The notes under the pieces were generated by a model. That model was not told the origin of the DNA and searched no databases. It saw only the letters and a list, made by a program, of their open reading frames with translations. Below are positions 1 to 12,537 of a stretch of DNA of 42,843 bases, piece after piece (the stretch's first letter is position 1; each line of letters starts with the position of its first letter). The stretch is from Reclinomonas americana ATCC 50394 (Eukaryota > Jakobida > Jakobea > Jakobida). The translations under genes were made by a program, and so were the position numbers. The DNA lies in contig PS015178.1 in assembly GCA_048213135.1 (NCBI GenBank), positions 120,069 to 162,911 of the forward strand, written 5' to 3'.

Positions 1-489
1 CCGTCGGAATCGATTCGCCACCACTCATCACCGGCGGTAGCGGCGGCGGCGGCGGCGGCTGTCGGCTTCTCAAGGAAACGACCATCCGACTTTGGGGTGT
101 CGTCGGCACCGGCATCGCGCATGACATCACGCCGAGGCAGCGAGGACGTGATTGGCGGGGGTGGCATGCTGGCGCCGTTGCCACCGTATCCCATGGGACT
201 GTCGCACTCGCCGGTTTCCGCGGGCCACCCGCCCGTACCCCCCATGTCCATAGCGGCGGCCCTGGCTGCCAATGCCGCACCCGGAACAGTAGCATCTGGT
301 CCGGTGGACCGCGAGGTCAAGATGAAGCGACGAAAGGTCACGGTTCACGTAATGGATTACATGGGCATCATCGTGGGCGAGGAGGACGCCGAAACCAGCG
401 GCGACAGTGAAGACGGCGACGACGAGGAGGAGGAGGAAGAAGAGGAAGAAGAAGAAGAAGAAGAGGAGGAGGAGGAGAGCGAAGAATAA
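1..489 (+). CDS. 3' end of an unidentified protein with an acidic C-terminal tail
   Basis: The reading frame is open from the first base and ends at a TAA at 487-489, so the true start lies upstream of the window. The visible 162 residues are low in complexity: an alanine run, a serine/proline/glycine-rich stretch, then a basic patch (VKMKRRKVTVHVMDYMG) followed by about 40 residues that are nearly all Asp and Glu. A basic patch next to an acidic tail is common in nuclear or chromatin-associated proteins, but no domain is recognisable and I assign no function. It converges on the Dopey gene, whose stop lies about 300 bp away. The frame choice is supported by the continuous open frame and by the acidic tail being clearly coding. 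Confidence 0.6.
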   Translation, partial: PSESIRHHSSPAVAAAAAAAVGFSRKRPSDFGVSSAPASRMTSRRGSEDVIGGGGMLAPLPPYPMGLSHSPVSAGHPPVPPMSIAAALAANAAPGTVASGPVDREVKMKRRKVTVHVMDYMGIIVGEEDAETSGDSEDGDDEEEEEEEEEEEEEEEEEESEE

Positions 490-786
490 GGAGAAGCGGG
501 CATAGTTCAGTTTTAGGGTGTTGTTATTTGCGACGATGAACCGCCGCGATTGCCGTGTTGAGAACAGTCAGCACTGTCGCTGGTGGTCACTCACTCATTC
601 GCAGTTTGTCGTTGGTGTTCCTTTTTCTAGTCTTCTTCGTCGTCGACCTGTTGTTAAGTAACTGCATTTTCTCTCGATTTTTTCATCTTGCGATAGTTAA
701 AAAAGAAAACAATCACTTTCCGTGTGTTCCGCTAATGCATATGTACTCACGATACCCCCATCAAACTTCACCCTCCTCCATCACTG
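490..786. other. Convergent intergenic spacer
   Basis: This roughly 300-base stretch lies between the stop of the acidic-tailed gene and the inferred stop of the Dopey gene. It is noticeably more AT-rich than its surroundings, with T runs and an A-rich block near 700, as expected for two facing 3' UTRs. I see no RNA gene or convincing ORF in it. Confidence 0.5.
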
Positions 787-3165
787 TCACCCAGTCGTCG
801 GTCGCATCGACTGCACGCGGNNNNNNNNNNNNNNNNNNNNAGAGAGAGAGAGAGAGAGAGAGTTCAGCCCTTGATGCACCACGGCAGCAGTACCGGTAAT
901 TCGCAACACACCAGCTCCGTCAGGATCAGAGGCCAGAAGGAAATCAAATTCGAGGGAGAGATGCGCGTAATCAACACCCGGAGAGTGAAGAACACTTGCT
1001 TCTGCACCTCCGCAGTGGCTCCCGCGTACGAGCCCTTCAAACAGTCGACTGCACAGCACGAATAAGCAATTGGCCTCCCCCTCCTCCCCTCTCTCTTCTT
1101 TCCTCCACACTCACCGAGTCGCTCCTGGATGGCTGTCAGTTGCGTCAAGTAGAAATCAAAGGGTGCGGCGAACATGGCAAACGAGATGCGTTGCAGCAGG
1201 CGAGCGCGCAGAATGCCCTCGGACTCGCGCGACGCAAACACGTTCATGCTCTGGGTGCTGTTGAATTTGGCTGCGCACACACACGCGAATCAGTTTTGCC
1301 CGCTTCTCACATCATCGATATTGCACAGGGGTGCACGGACGCACCCAACAAGTCCGAGAACGACGGCTTCTCTTGGCACAACATATTGTGCACAATCGGC
1401 TTCCACGTCGATATTGTGCTCTTGTCGGACTCGAAGAAACGGTGGTCGAGGAAAATGTCCCAGGCCTCCTTCCGGAACGCCTTGACCATGTACGGATACT
1501 TGCAGAAGGAGCCCATGAGCACCACACCAGAGTAGATGTGCTGGCGCGAACTGTGACCCGCGGAGCAAATGAGCGACGAGAGTGCGCAAGTGCGCCTAAT
1601 GGGAAAGCAACACTGACCACCGCTTCTTGGAGGTGGTCGGGCGCAGCAGGTTCATCAGCTGCTGAATAGCACCCGAGACCACACTGACGGCGCGGTCCTT
1701 GTCGTCAAAGATGCGATCCACGAAACCGGCGAGGAACTCGGACAGCGTCATCAGTGGACTCTGTGGGAGTGCGGAACATGAGAAAAGAGAGGCCAGTAAA
1801 ATGCACAAGAAGATTGATGCTCCGCCGCACCTGCGACGAGTCGCGCGTCGGATCGACCGTGTCGTCGAGAACGAACGAAGCTGACGGATCTTGCAGTCTG
1901 TGTAGGTGAAGATTAGCCGCAACACTGGGCGATGAATCAACACAACAATGCCAGCCGCAACTGTGAGCTCGCCGCCTCCTTCACACCACGCTGGAATGTC
2001 TTGACCGCAACAGAAATGGAGAACTCTACATGCCGACCCACAATATCCTGTCACAAGATATACACGAGGAGTGGTGAGCCGAGTCAAGTCAGGCAGCATG
2101 CCCTCCCGCTGCGCGGGGCTGACGTACCAGCACGTCGCGCTTGACCTTGCGGTCGTCTAGCACCGCTGGTACCCGTCGAAGCAAGTCCTTCAGGATCCTG
2201 CCGACAACACATGAGCACCACCACACAAATTTGTGCTTCACATACACGCACGCACCGCAAATGCGCGACGTGGGACCACGGGTGCATGACGCGATTCATG
2301 TTGCTGTGCGAGACCACATCCTTCATGTGCTGGCACAACACTGGCACCACCGCGCGCAGCGAGTCGGGCATGGCACACTGACACACATAGTGCCACAGGA
2401 AGCTGTACACGGCTGTCTCTGACCTATTGTCACCGTGTCAGACGAAAACATCACTCGCAGAGAGAACCATCCAAGCACCACATACGCACACAGTGGCGTA
2501 GAGAGACTGCAGAGCAGCTAGTGTCGCCGGATCGGCCGACCGGCGACTCGAAGCTGAGCGCTGTCCGAGAGACTTCACGCGAACGACTTCAGTGGCCACC
2601 TGAAGGCCAGCCGCCATGATCGCATCGGGAGTGGCGCTGTCGACGCAGTTGAGTACCTCTACGACAACTGCGGGCCAGTCGCTGTCAGCTTGCGCATCGA
2701 GACCGTCCTCAAACTGTGGAGATGTGTAAGTCTACCACCCCACATGCACGCATGTGAGCTGCGAACAACAACGACGACGACGACGCAACGACCAACTCCG
2801 GCCACAGCTGACTGATGGCGCAAATCAGCTGCAAGGGGTAGTGCAACAGCAGAGGATCCACAAAGCGCAGGATGGGCTTCTCGATGCTGACTTTGGTGTG
2901 CAGACCGCCAAGTCGTGGTGCTTGTGGAGCGGCACCCTGCAAGCACCAATCAGTCACACTGTCGCCGCTGCATTACGTCTCAACGCAGGCGCAGCAAATT
3001 CCGCACCTTGGCCAACGACGGTACTCTCAGACACTTCCACACCGTGAAGAGCGACTTGAGCACTCCAGAGAGCGAGCTGAAAATGTACGTGTGCGCCTGT
3101 AACATCAATCACCAGTCAGCATCACACCGGCGTGGCAGGATTGGGAGTAGGTGGAGGGGAGAGAT
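787..3165 (-). CDS. DOP1: Dopey (DOP1) homologue, C-terminal part
   Basis: DOP1/Dopey proteins are very large leucine-zipper-like and helical-repeat scaffolds of the late Golgi/endosome that work with MON2 and a flippase in membrane traffic. This block holds the 3' exons. Reading leftwards they include a segment near 2880-2700 (IEKPILRFVDPLLLHYPLQL) and the family's hallmark C-terminal block near 1010-912 (VLITRISPSNLISFWPLILTEL). The last intron contains the CT microsatellite and the 20-N run at 821-840. Splicing to an acceptor at the CCGCGTGCAG just beyond it adds a seven-residue tail and a TGA at 787-789. Without that splice the frame stops at 864. Exons are short, with introns of about 50-100 bp. 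The gene continues upstream through the inverted block 3846-4694 into 4983-10308. Confidence 0.8.
821..840. other. Assembly gap (20 N)
   Basis: Run of N inside the inferred last intron of the Dopey gene, next to an AG microsatellite (841-862). Confidence 0.95.
841..862. repeat. (AG)n microsatellite
   Basis: Pure AG tract at the edge of a contig, in the last Dopey intron. Confidence 0.9.
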
Positions 3166-3845
3166 NNNNNNNNNNNNNNNNNNNNNNNNNNNNNNNNNNN
3201 NNNNNNNNNNNNNNNNNNNNNNNNNNNNNNNNNNNNNNNNNNNNNNNNNNNNNNNNNNNNNNNNNNNNNNNNNNNNNNNNNNNNNNNNNNNNNNNNNNNN
3301 NNNNNNNNNNNNNNNNNNNNNNNNNNNNNNNNNNNNNNNNNNNNNNNNNNNNNNNNNNNNNNNNNNNNNNNNNNNNNNNNNNNNNNNNNNNNNNNNNNNN
3401 NNNNNNNNNNNNNNNNNNNNNNNNNNNNNNNNNNNNNNNNNNNNNNNNNNNNNNNNNNNNNNNNNNNNNNNNNNNNNNNNNNNNNNNNNNNNNNNNNNNN
3501 NNNNNNNNNNNNNNNNNNNNNNNNNNNNNNNNNNNNNNNNNNNNNNNNNNNNNNNNNNNNNNNNNNNNNNNNNNNNNNNNNNNNNNNNNNNNNNNNNNNN
3601 NNNNNNNNNNNNNNNNNNNNNNNNNNNNNNNNNNNNNNNNNNNNNNNNNNNNNNNNNNNNNNNNNNNNNNNNNNNNNNNNNNNNNNNNNNNNNNNNNNNN
3701 NNNNNNNNNNNNNNNNNNNNNNNNNNNNNNNNNNNNNNNNNNNNNNNNNNNNNNNNNNNNNNNNNNNNNNNNNNNNNNNNNNNNNNNNNNNNNNNNNNNN
3801 NNNNNNNNNNNNNNNNNNNNNNNNNNNNNNNNNNNNNNNNNNNNN
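3166..3845. other. Assembly gap (680 N)
   Basis: Run of N separating Dopey exons from the reversed contig 3846-4694. Confidence 0.95.
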
Positions 3846-4694
3846 GCAACTCGGGTCCTTCTCGCTGCTGCAGTACTGGATCGACTATGTGTGTGCCTTC
3901 TTGCCGCTGCTCAACTCGTCGTTGACGGTGGTGGTATCGACCTTGGTGCCCAAGTTCTCCGAAATGATTGCCACCATGGCACTCGCTGGCATTGATGCGG
4001 TGACGAGCTCCGAATTGCAAGGTCTGCTGCGCGGCCTCACACAAACAGTGTCGTACTGCTTGCTCGAGTATGAGCCGCGTGCGGGCACGAAAGGCTGGCG
4101 AGGTGCGTTGTTGGTCGAGACCCCCACGTTCTGCAGGGTTCTGTAGACTTAGTTTGCGCGCACACGCAGTGTCGGACATGAGCTCGGGGGGCAGCGATCT
4201 GTCGCCGATCGATGTCGGCCGGGACTCATCGTTTGCCAACGACGACGCAGGCAATCAGCCCGTGGGTCTCGCCGGCAGCGGTGGAAGCTCTGGTCGCGGA
4301 CCCACGCCCAGCTCGCCATCGAACGGCGGAGGTGCTGGTGCCGATGTGGGAGCACAGGACAGTGCCGGTGGTGATGGACAAGGTGCCGCCGGTGCTTCTG
4401 CTGCTGGGTACGTGTATGTGCTTGCACAATCGTCGCTGCTGTCGCTGAATTCAATGCAGTGATGATTCAATGACTGGTGGTGTCGATCGACGGGGTGGTG
4501 CGGGCGCTCGCGGTGGAACTCTGTTGAGTGCGCCACTGCGCATGTTTACGGACTTTATCAAGGACACGTTTTCGAGCGAGAATCCGCAGGCTGAGGGTCC
4601 CTCGGCCAAGGACGAGGTAGGGAGGGAGTTTTTCGTTCAGGAGACGGGAGGAGTAGAGACGACCATTTGTTCTCCCTCCTTGTTTCCCCTCCCC
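3846..4694 (+). CDS. DOP1: Dopey (DOP1) internal exons on a contig placed backwards
   Basis: This contig lies between two N runs and codes on the plus strand, although the flanking Dopey exons code on the minus strand. It holds an exon with YWIDYVCAFLPLL and about 60 further Dopey-like helical residues (to about 4100). Next come a Ser/Gly/Asp-rich low-complexity segment (about 4175-4410) and an exon with LRMFTDFIKDTFSSENPQ (to 4617). Splice signals are also plus-oriented (GTGCGT at 4101, GTAGGG at 4618). If the contig is reversed, the upstream minus exon ending TTEWLE joins YWIDYV in phase 0. The downstream GTAGGG intron then runs on through its C-rich tract into the acceptor just left of 3166. 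I read this as an assembly inversion, not a second gene. Confidence 0.8.
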
Positions 4695-4982
4695 NNNNNN
4701 NNNNNNNNNNNNNNNNNNNNNNNNNNNNNNNNNNNNNNNNNNNNNNNNNNNNNNNNNNNNNNNNNNNNNNNNNNNNNNNNNNNNNNNNNNNNNNNNNNNN
4801 NNNNNNNNNNNNNNNNNNNNNNNNNNNNNNNNNNNNNNNNNNNNNNNNNNNNNNNNNNNNNNNNNNNNNNNNNNNNNNNNNNNNNNNNNNNNNNNNNNNN
4901 NNNNNNNNNNNNNNNNNNNNNNNNNNNNNNNNNNNNNNNNNNNNNNNNNNNNNNNNNNNNNNNNNNNNNNNNNNNNNNNNNN
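4695..4982. other. Assembly gap (288 N)
   Basis: Run of N on the other side of the reversed Dopey contig. Confidence 0.95.
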
Positions 4983-7900
4983 TTCCTGCAGCGACCAAAA
5001 CAAGGAAGACATGTTTGGCCGACAGTTTTCCCCTCATTACAGTGACGTGAGCACCAACCTCGAGCCACTCGGTCGTGTCCAAGCCGGCATCTGTGACTGG
5101 CGACTGTGCACCAGCGCCAACCACAGATATGATCGGCAAACCGCCGGGGCCTGGACGATGTCGAATCATGGTCGATTTGGACACGGCCGCCGCCAAACCA
5201 GTGTGAATGATGCTCAAGAAGTGCGCCGACGTCACAAACGAGTCGGGCGAGATGCCACCGAGAATCAACTCCAACTCGGTGCCGCCGATAACTTCTGAAG
5301 CGCAAGAGACGAGTGCGTGAGCAAACGCACCGGCGACGACGCCATCGGTGAGAGTGTGTTGACTCACCAAACTGATCCTCGCGTCGCTGGCTGTCCGAGT
5401 CGCACGGATACTCTGCATGTTTATGCGTGTGGTGTTGGTAAACGGGATGATGCGATTCTCCCACCTTCCCCACACACACATCCACGCAACGAGGGAACAG
5501 CGAGAGAATCGACGAGGCCCACGAGCCGACCTCGGCCGACGCACGCAGCGGAGGATGACCGTCCACGCTGCGCTGCTTGCTCTGGTACTGCACCGAATCG
5601 AACTCGTATAGACGCACCAGCACCGAGTGAATGAGGGCCAGCAACTACACAGAGTACACCACGCGTTATAAGGAATTGAATTGAAACCATAGAGACACAA
5701 CCCCCTGCCGCATCAAGACGAAACGTGGACTTGCAGCACAGGATCGGCGTGCTCGACAGCGACACGCAGGTGATGGAGCGCCATGTTGGCCAGCGAGGCC
5801 GCGCACAGGACCGATCGCTTCAGCGGGCGCATGTGGAACAGCAGCGATCGGAGCAGGAACACGCTGCAGGCAAAAAAGGCAAAAAGTTACGCTCTGGCAA
5901 AGAAAGCCAACACTCAAATGTCACACAAACCTGTTGGTGCGGATTGCTGCCGCGCTGACAGCGTCCTCCACACGCAAGTCACCGTAGCCGTACACGACCA
6001 GCCGCGAGCACACACCAAGCAGCAATCCGAGGTAATCCTCGGAGCTTAGCAGCGACGTGCGGGAAGCACCGATGCCCATGTACTCGTCTGATCGTGATCG
6101 CGCACCCGTGAATACATCCCTTCATCTCACGCTAACCCTCCTCTTTGTTCCTCCACGTACCATCAGCAAACTGTGGCGGGCACACATTGGTGGCAAAGCT
6201 GTTGTACAGCGACCGAGTGACTCGGCGCGTGGCCAGCGCCTCGATGAAATCCACTGGACACACTTCGAGAATGGACTGGATCTTGCGCAGCGAATACAGC
6301 GTGCGTCTGCACAACATATACGTCAAGACACGCACACCGCCGTGTTTTTTCACAAGGCCACACACACACACACCCCTCATCCAGCATCAGCTGCGTCGTG
6401 CTGCCATTCTGTCGGCCGTACGCGAGAAACTCGTCGTCGTACAGCAGCCACAGCAGTGGATCCAGCAGACGATTCACATTGGCCACCACGGCATCGCGCA
6501 TCCACGTGCGTCCAAGCAACTGCAGATTCGGCTGTGTGGCATAGACCGTGTCGAGCATCAGGGCCAATCCGGTCTCCAGGCCGCACTCGTTCGGCTTCAG
6601 CTCGTCGAGAATACGCCAGAAGAGTGCGTAGCGGCAGTACGGCTCCAGGAAAAAGTTCTTGCTCGTCGAATCCTTGCGCACCATGTCGTCTGCATCGCAG
6701 CGAGGATGTGAGGAAGACGTCAACAAGAGTGCATGCGCCTGCGACTCTGCACACTTGCCTGTGATGACACGCTGGCACGTGTCGACGCACAACTCGTTCA
6801 ACTCGATGAACATTTTGGCGGCCTCAAAGTGATGCGCGGCAGCATCAAGCGCCAAGAAATTCCACAGCTGCCGAGAGACCATAACGCGTGTGTGCGTCGA
6901 TGAAGGTCGTCACAACATTAATCAGCTGCATGCCGTGCGCGCGCCTTACCTGCGAGGCAATGATGCGCGGATAGTCCGAGTAGTACAGCATGTGCTCCAT
7001 CACGGCTGGCGGGTAACCGAGGTGCACCACCGAGAAGAGATCCAAGAAGGCGCGGATACCCGACGACGCCACGTACACATCCGGCAACTGCGCAGAAACA
7101 CATGCATCACATGCCAGCTTCTATTCACCACCGACGTCAAGACGACAAACACGAACCTCGCAGAACTTGATCAGCGCAGCAAAGTGCAGACCAGGGAACG
7201 CGTCGGCCGACGGTACCGCCGTGTGTACGCCCTTTAACTTCTGCCACTCAGTGCGCACGGCGATAAACTCATGCACAAGCTGCGAGAAGCCGTGTGGGTC
7301 GGCAGGAACGCCGTACAGAGTCTCCGTCTGCATACGCACGGTCATTCACACTTGTACACACACTTCCCCACGACGAAGACGGCGACGACGACGACGCAAC
7401 ATCCGCTGGACCCTCGGACGGGGGCGGATCCTGCGAGGCCACCGACGGCAGATCCTCGTGCGACGCAATCGCCTTGGCCACGCTGCTCGTGGAGACCGTG
7501 GTCTCCAAAATAACCAACACCGACGTGATGAGACGCACAATCTCAGGCAAGTCCTCGGTGGCATGTGCCTGCACTGCGACCACGCGTGCACTAAAGAACT
7601 CGGCGAGGAACTTTTGGTAGAGCAGGCGCGCATGCACCACGTCACAAAACGCCGGCAACACACGGGACGACACGCCATACGACATGTCCATGCGATTGAT
7701 CTGGCGAGGTTCCCGCAAGTCAGCACTGCATCACACGACATGAGATGACAGGGAAACTCAGATGCACTGACCAGCTTCAACGCCAGCTGCAGTGCCGCGT
7801 AAATCATGAGGAAGTCTGCCTCGTAAACGTAGTCCTGTGGGGAAGAAGTGATGATGAGTATCTCGCAGGTGTCATCATCCGCAGTCGTTTCACACGCAAC

Positions 7901-9874
7901 GAAGCAAAACTTGGTCACCGACAGCAGCATCCGCGGAAAGTGTTTCCACACCACGGCCTCGCTCTTCGGCAGCACGTCAAGCGTGTAAATCAGCATGTGG
8001 AAGCGCTGTGCGATGCAGCGTGGGCGTGAGTTTCTAGCCGTGCTCGTTACAGTCTCGAGCTACACGACTCACTTCGACATCACCACTGTCCGTGATGTTT
8101 GTGGTGGCCAGCAGCGACTCGATGCACATCCACACATCCTCGTAGGTGACGAGCTCAAAGAACCGCTGCTGCGCCTCGGTCAGCTGCGCGACGTCCTCTT
8201 CGCAGTCAGCCACAAAACGGCACCATAGAATGTGATCAATTGCACACAAAAACACACCGCCCCGTTTGACATGTAGATTGCGCGCAGTGCCGGCACCACA
8301 ATGTACGGCACAATGTCCATGTCGATGAGCTCCGAGCGCGACACAATGTTGGTCGCCACGCGGAAGGCGCGGTCCAGAATGGCGGCGTTGACCTTGCTCG
8401 TGTTGACGGCAGCACCCGAGGATGCAGCATCGCCACTCACACTCGTGTCCGCACTACCGCCACTCCCAGCTGCTCCCGCTGCTCCCCCAGCAGAGCCACC
8501 CGCCGATGAGCTGGCATTCGGCATCGGCAGTGCCGAGACCAGGAACAGATTCTGTGAATATAAACACCCGTCGATGCATCAGCCTCCAACGCAGGATTAG
8601 ATAGAAACAGTTGATCGCACCTGCAACCCTTCGATCAGGAAGCCGCGGGAGTACTCCATGAAATACTCACGGTCGAATTCGCCACCACCGTACAGCCAAC
8701 TAAAGAAGCGACGCATGATGGGAACCTCCCGTGAGGCCAGTGTCGGTAACGAGGCCTTGAGCAGCAACAGCTTGTGACTCGGATCAAACATGCTGTGTTG
8801 GATGGTGAGTTGCGGAGCTCACACGAGACAGATAATGTCGCTGTGACGCAACTCGTCGCTGAACGGCACCAGAGTGGTGATAAAGTCCAGTGATCCACGC
8901 TGCACCAACACGGCCTGGTCTTGCACGCAGGCACACAGTGACTTGAGCACCACACCGCGTTGTCGTTGCAGGCAGTTGCGCATGACTGTGTCGACGGAAG
9001 CATGAGGAATACACTTCCATAATCAGCCAGTGGCAACACACACGCACACACCTGGAGCCCCGTCCTTTGACAACTTCTCGTTGAGGTAGTTGAAGCCGCC
9101 GAGTCGGTACTGTGCACACAACAAGAGACCCTCGAAGATGGCGCGGTAAAACTCGTCTGGGCTCGTCATCTCCTCAATGTAGTCCAGAAAGTCGCGGACC
9201 TGACGGGAGACACAAGTGGTCAGTTGCGCTGTGGCGGCATGCACATCGCGCGTGAGTGCACGTGCCTTGTCAAACACATCGGTGCCTGGCTCCTCCATGC
9301 CAGGCAGCAGAGCCAACACCAGACCCGGCAACGCCGGAGCGAGTGCCGCTTGCAACTTGTCCACCAAGTGCTCACGAATCAGGGCCAGCACTTGCGGCTG
9401 TACGCATACATGCACAGTCACGACCACTACCTCTCACACACAATCACACGCACACGCGTGCGCACCCTAATTTGCACAGAGGCTCGCTGAAAGAACGGAA
9501 ACAAGCCGACGCTGTACAGCGGCAGATCCCGCGCCAGTGTGGACGGCTGTGCATTCACCGACACGCGTAATGAGCAAAGGAAGCGCGCGTGATGCATGTG
9601 CCTCGAGAGCGACAACGTGCCTCCATGCGATTCAAGATAATAGCATACGTCTCCAACACCTTCATGTGCACGCCACCCGGCAGCGCCGGATTCAAGCACT
9701 GCGCCAGTCGCTTGGCCACCGTGACCTTGTCCTGCGCACCGCTGTGAGGGAAGGCACACACGCACACAGCATGCAACTACAGCAAGCAGCGCGGGCGCAA
9801 CTGGCACAGTGGTGAACTCGTTGAAGCGTTGAAACGTCTGCATGCACTTAATGAGCCATTGCAATCACAGCAGC

Positions 9875-9906
<32 letters not shown>

Positions 9907-10308
9907 GAGCAACAGTGCCTTTTGCAGTCTTTGCAAGCAGCGAATGAGATCGGCCCTGCACAAGAACACACACAGTCAATCACACTCTGTCGTGCTGAAC
10001 AAGCCGCGTGCACATGAGCGTGCGAGGGAGAGACGCACCACTCGCGCACTTGATCAAACAATCTGCAATCACATCATCAATGTGAGAAATGCATGCGCAC
10101 GCCTGGATCACACGACACACTCACCGCAACACCGCCTGCATCTCATCCGCGAACGGGCGATAGCGCGACTTGCGCGATTCTGCATGTGCGTGGGCGTGTG
10201 TGTGTGTGAGAGCGTGAGCAAGAACCAAAATGAACAACATGGCGCACACGCGCTCACACAGACACACACGCGTGCTCGCCACTCACCCATCTCCTCCATT
10301 GACTCCAT
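4983..10308 (-). CDS. DOP1: Dopey (DOP1) homologue, N-terminal and middle part
   Basis: The 5' end is an ATG at 10308 opening a short exon (MESMEEM) spliced to [15 protein letters not shown], then [13 protein letters not shown]. This matches the Dopey N-terminal pattern in which a short helical segment precedes EWADLI. It is followed by [22 protein letters not shown] near 9730-9660, the most recognisable Dopey signature. Further exons run left, including [15 protein letters not shown] and [21 protein letters not shown] near 6660-6430. More than twenty small exons are separated by short introns; one early intron carries a CAA/TTG repeat. The start codon is about 100 bp from the start of the divergent aspartic protease gene. 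The whole gene spans about 9.5 kb and predicts a protein well above 1,500 residues, as expected for the family. Confidence 0.88.
9876..9906. repeat. (CAA)n trinucleotide repeat
   Basis: About ten tandem CAA units on the plus strand lie inside an early intron of the Dopey gene. Translating through them on the minus strand gives a cysteine or valine run that ends in a stop, which supports the intron assignment. Confidence 0.85.
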
Positions 10309-10408
10309 CGCTAACAATGCGCACACGTGTGTGTGCGTGTGTGTGTATCGATGGCAATCACAGCTGAGCGCGGATCGACTAAAATCTTCACTTGCCAGTA
10401 CTGTCACA
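10309..10408. promoter_or_regulatory. Head-to-head intergenic region (Dopey / aspartic protease)
   Basis: Only 100 bp separate the two divergent start codons, so both promoters and both 5' UTRs must lie here or overlap the neighbouring gene. The region is TG/CA-rich with no obvious TATA box. The assignment is inferred from gene layout only. Confidence 0.4.
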
Positions 10409-11308
10409 ATGATCGAGAGGAGATTACACGTGCTTGTTCTCTCGTGTTTGTTGCTTGTGTGTGTGTGCGATGCGGGGAGAGCGCCACTGACATACCACCC
10501 CGACACGCGCTTGTACACGGTCGATGTGGTGTTTGGAATCAGTGATGACACGGGTGACTTGGCGTCGCCTCCACTGCCCATGGTGTTTGACACTGGTGAG
10601 TAAGCAAAGAGTGTGTGTGAGTGAGTGTGAGCAAGAGCAAGTGACAGATGCCTTATGTGTCGCAGGGAGCTACTGGACGATGGCGATCTGTTGCTCGGCG
10701 ACTGACACCTCGGCGGGATGCTCGTCGCCGCGCGTGTTGCCTCTGTGCAGTTGAGTGTCTCACACTGTGCCACGTACACTCATGGCATCCTCACTCGGTT
10801 GTCCGCAGGCGATCGACCACTGAAGGTGTCAGAGTTGCGCATTGATGGCACCACGGTGTCGATGCGTGGCGAGTACTACTCGAGGTACACGCTGGCGGTG
10901 CCTGGGGCGCTGCCAAACAAGAGCGACAAGACGTACGATCTGTTTGCTGGCACCCCGCAGGGCGATTCGTCGCCGTTCTACTGGGGCAACACCAAGGGTC
11001 AGCTGGGCTCCGCCGGTCTCATTGTGGTGCGCGACAGCGTGGTGCAGTTTCTCGGCTTCTACCAGCTGGCTTCGCAGCAGCAGGTGACACGCTTTGCGTT
11101 GGATTTGCACGGCTCGTCGGGCGCCAGCTTCTTGACCACCGACACGGATGTGGACACGGGTGGCACGCTGTTGGCCTCGGAGCCGTACCTGGGTGGTGTG
11201 AACACGCGCAGTCATGTGTTGCGCATCTACCACCTGACTGCGTGCGGCGTGGACTTGTTCTCGTACTACGCCTCCAACTGGTTGACGCTGGTCGATACGG
11301 GCTCGCGG
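10409..11308 (+). CDS. Pepsin-like (A1) aspartic protease, secreted, 3' end missing
   Basis: The start at 10409 gives a classic signal peptide (MIERRLHVLVLSCLLLVCVC) and then a prosegment-like strand. The first catalytic motif, FDTGS, is split by an intron after the first base of its Gly codon (donor about 10594, acceptor about 10665). A second intron with a GTTGAG donor (10754) leads into the exon starting at 10809. The second catalytic motif, VDTGS, is reached at 11291-11305 just before the N run, so the last third of the C-terminal lobe is absent. Both active-site Asp residues are present, and length and spacing fit family A1. I could not identify the flap tyrosine with confidence. A Cys-rich stretch follows the first motif (ICCSAT...AGCSS). 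Substrate and location beyond the secretory pathway are unknown. Confidence 0.85.
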
Positions 11309-11480
11309 NNNNNNNNNNNNNNNNNNNNNNNNNNNNNNNNNNNNNNNNNNNNNNNNNNNNNNNNNNNNNNNNNNNNNNNNNNNNNNNNNNNNNNNNNNNN
11401 NNNNNNNNNNNNNNNNNNNNNNNNNNNNNNNNNNNNNNNNNNNNNNNNNNNNNNNNNNNNNNNNNNNNNNNNNNNNNNNN
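11309..11480. other. Assembly gap (172 N)
   Basis: Run of N that cuts the aspartic protease just after its second catalytic motif and precedes the first reversed MCC-beta contig. The 3' end of the protease and the 5' end of MCC-beta should lie here, so the stated size is probably too small. Confidence 0.95.
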
Positions 11481-12031
<551 letters not shown>

Positions 12032-12537
12032 NNNNNNNNNNNNNNNNNNNNNNNNNNNNNNNNNNNNNNNNNNNNNNNNNNNNNNNNNNNNNNNNNNNNN
12101 NNNNNNNNNNNNNNNNNNNNNNNNNNNNNNNNNNNNNNNNNNNNNNNNNNNNNNNNNNNNNNNNNNNNNNNNNNNNNNNNNNNNNNNNNNNNNNNNNNNN
12201 NNNNNNNNNNNNNNNNNNNNNNNNNNNNNNNNNNNNNNNNNNNNNNNNNNNNNNNNNNNNNNNNNNNNNNNNNNNNNNNNNNNNNNNNNNNNNNNNNNNN
12301 NNNNNNNNNNNNNNNNNNNNNNNNNNNNNNNNNNNNNNNNNNNNNNNNNNNNNNNNNNNNNNNNNNNNNNNNNNNNNNNNNNNNNNNNNNNNNNNNNNNN
12401 NNNNNNNNNNNNNNNNNNNNNNNNNNNNNNNNNNNNNNNNNNNNNNNNNNNNNNNNNNNNNNNNNNNNNNNNNNNNNNNNNNNNNNNNNNNNNNNNNNNN
12501 NNNNNNNNNNNNNNNNNNNNNNNNNNNNNNNNNNNNN
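12032..12537. other. Assembly gap (506 N)
   Basis: Run of N between the two reversed MCC-beta contigs. Confidence 0.95.

Noticed and set aside
555-899. Plus-strand ORF with a hydrophobic N terminus
   Set aside because: It crosses a gap and a GA repeat, has no family resemblance, and lies in the AT-rich space between two convergent genes.
3846-4694. A separate plus-strand gene antisense to Dopey
   Set aside because: The peptide and splice phases continue the flanking minus-strand Dopey gene when the contig is reversed, and the block is bounded by N runs on both sides.
9777-10061. Minus-strand ORF with a poly-Val or poly-Cys run
   Set aside because: It is produced by the intronic CAA/TTG repeat in Dopey; the true exon there reads [12 protein letters not shown] in a different frame.
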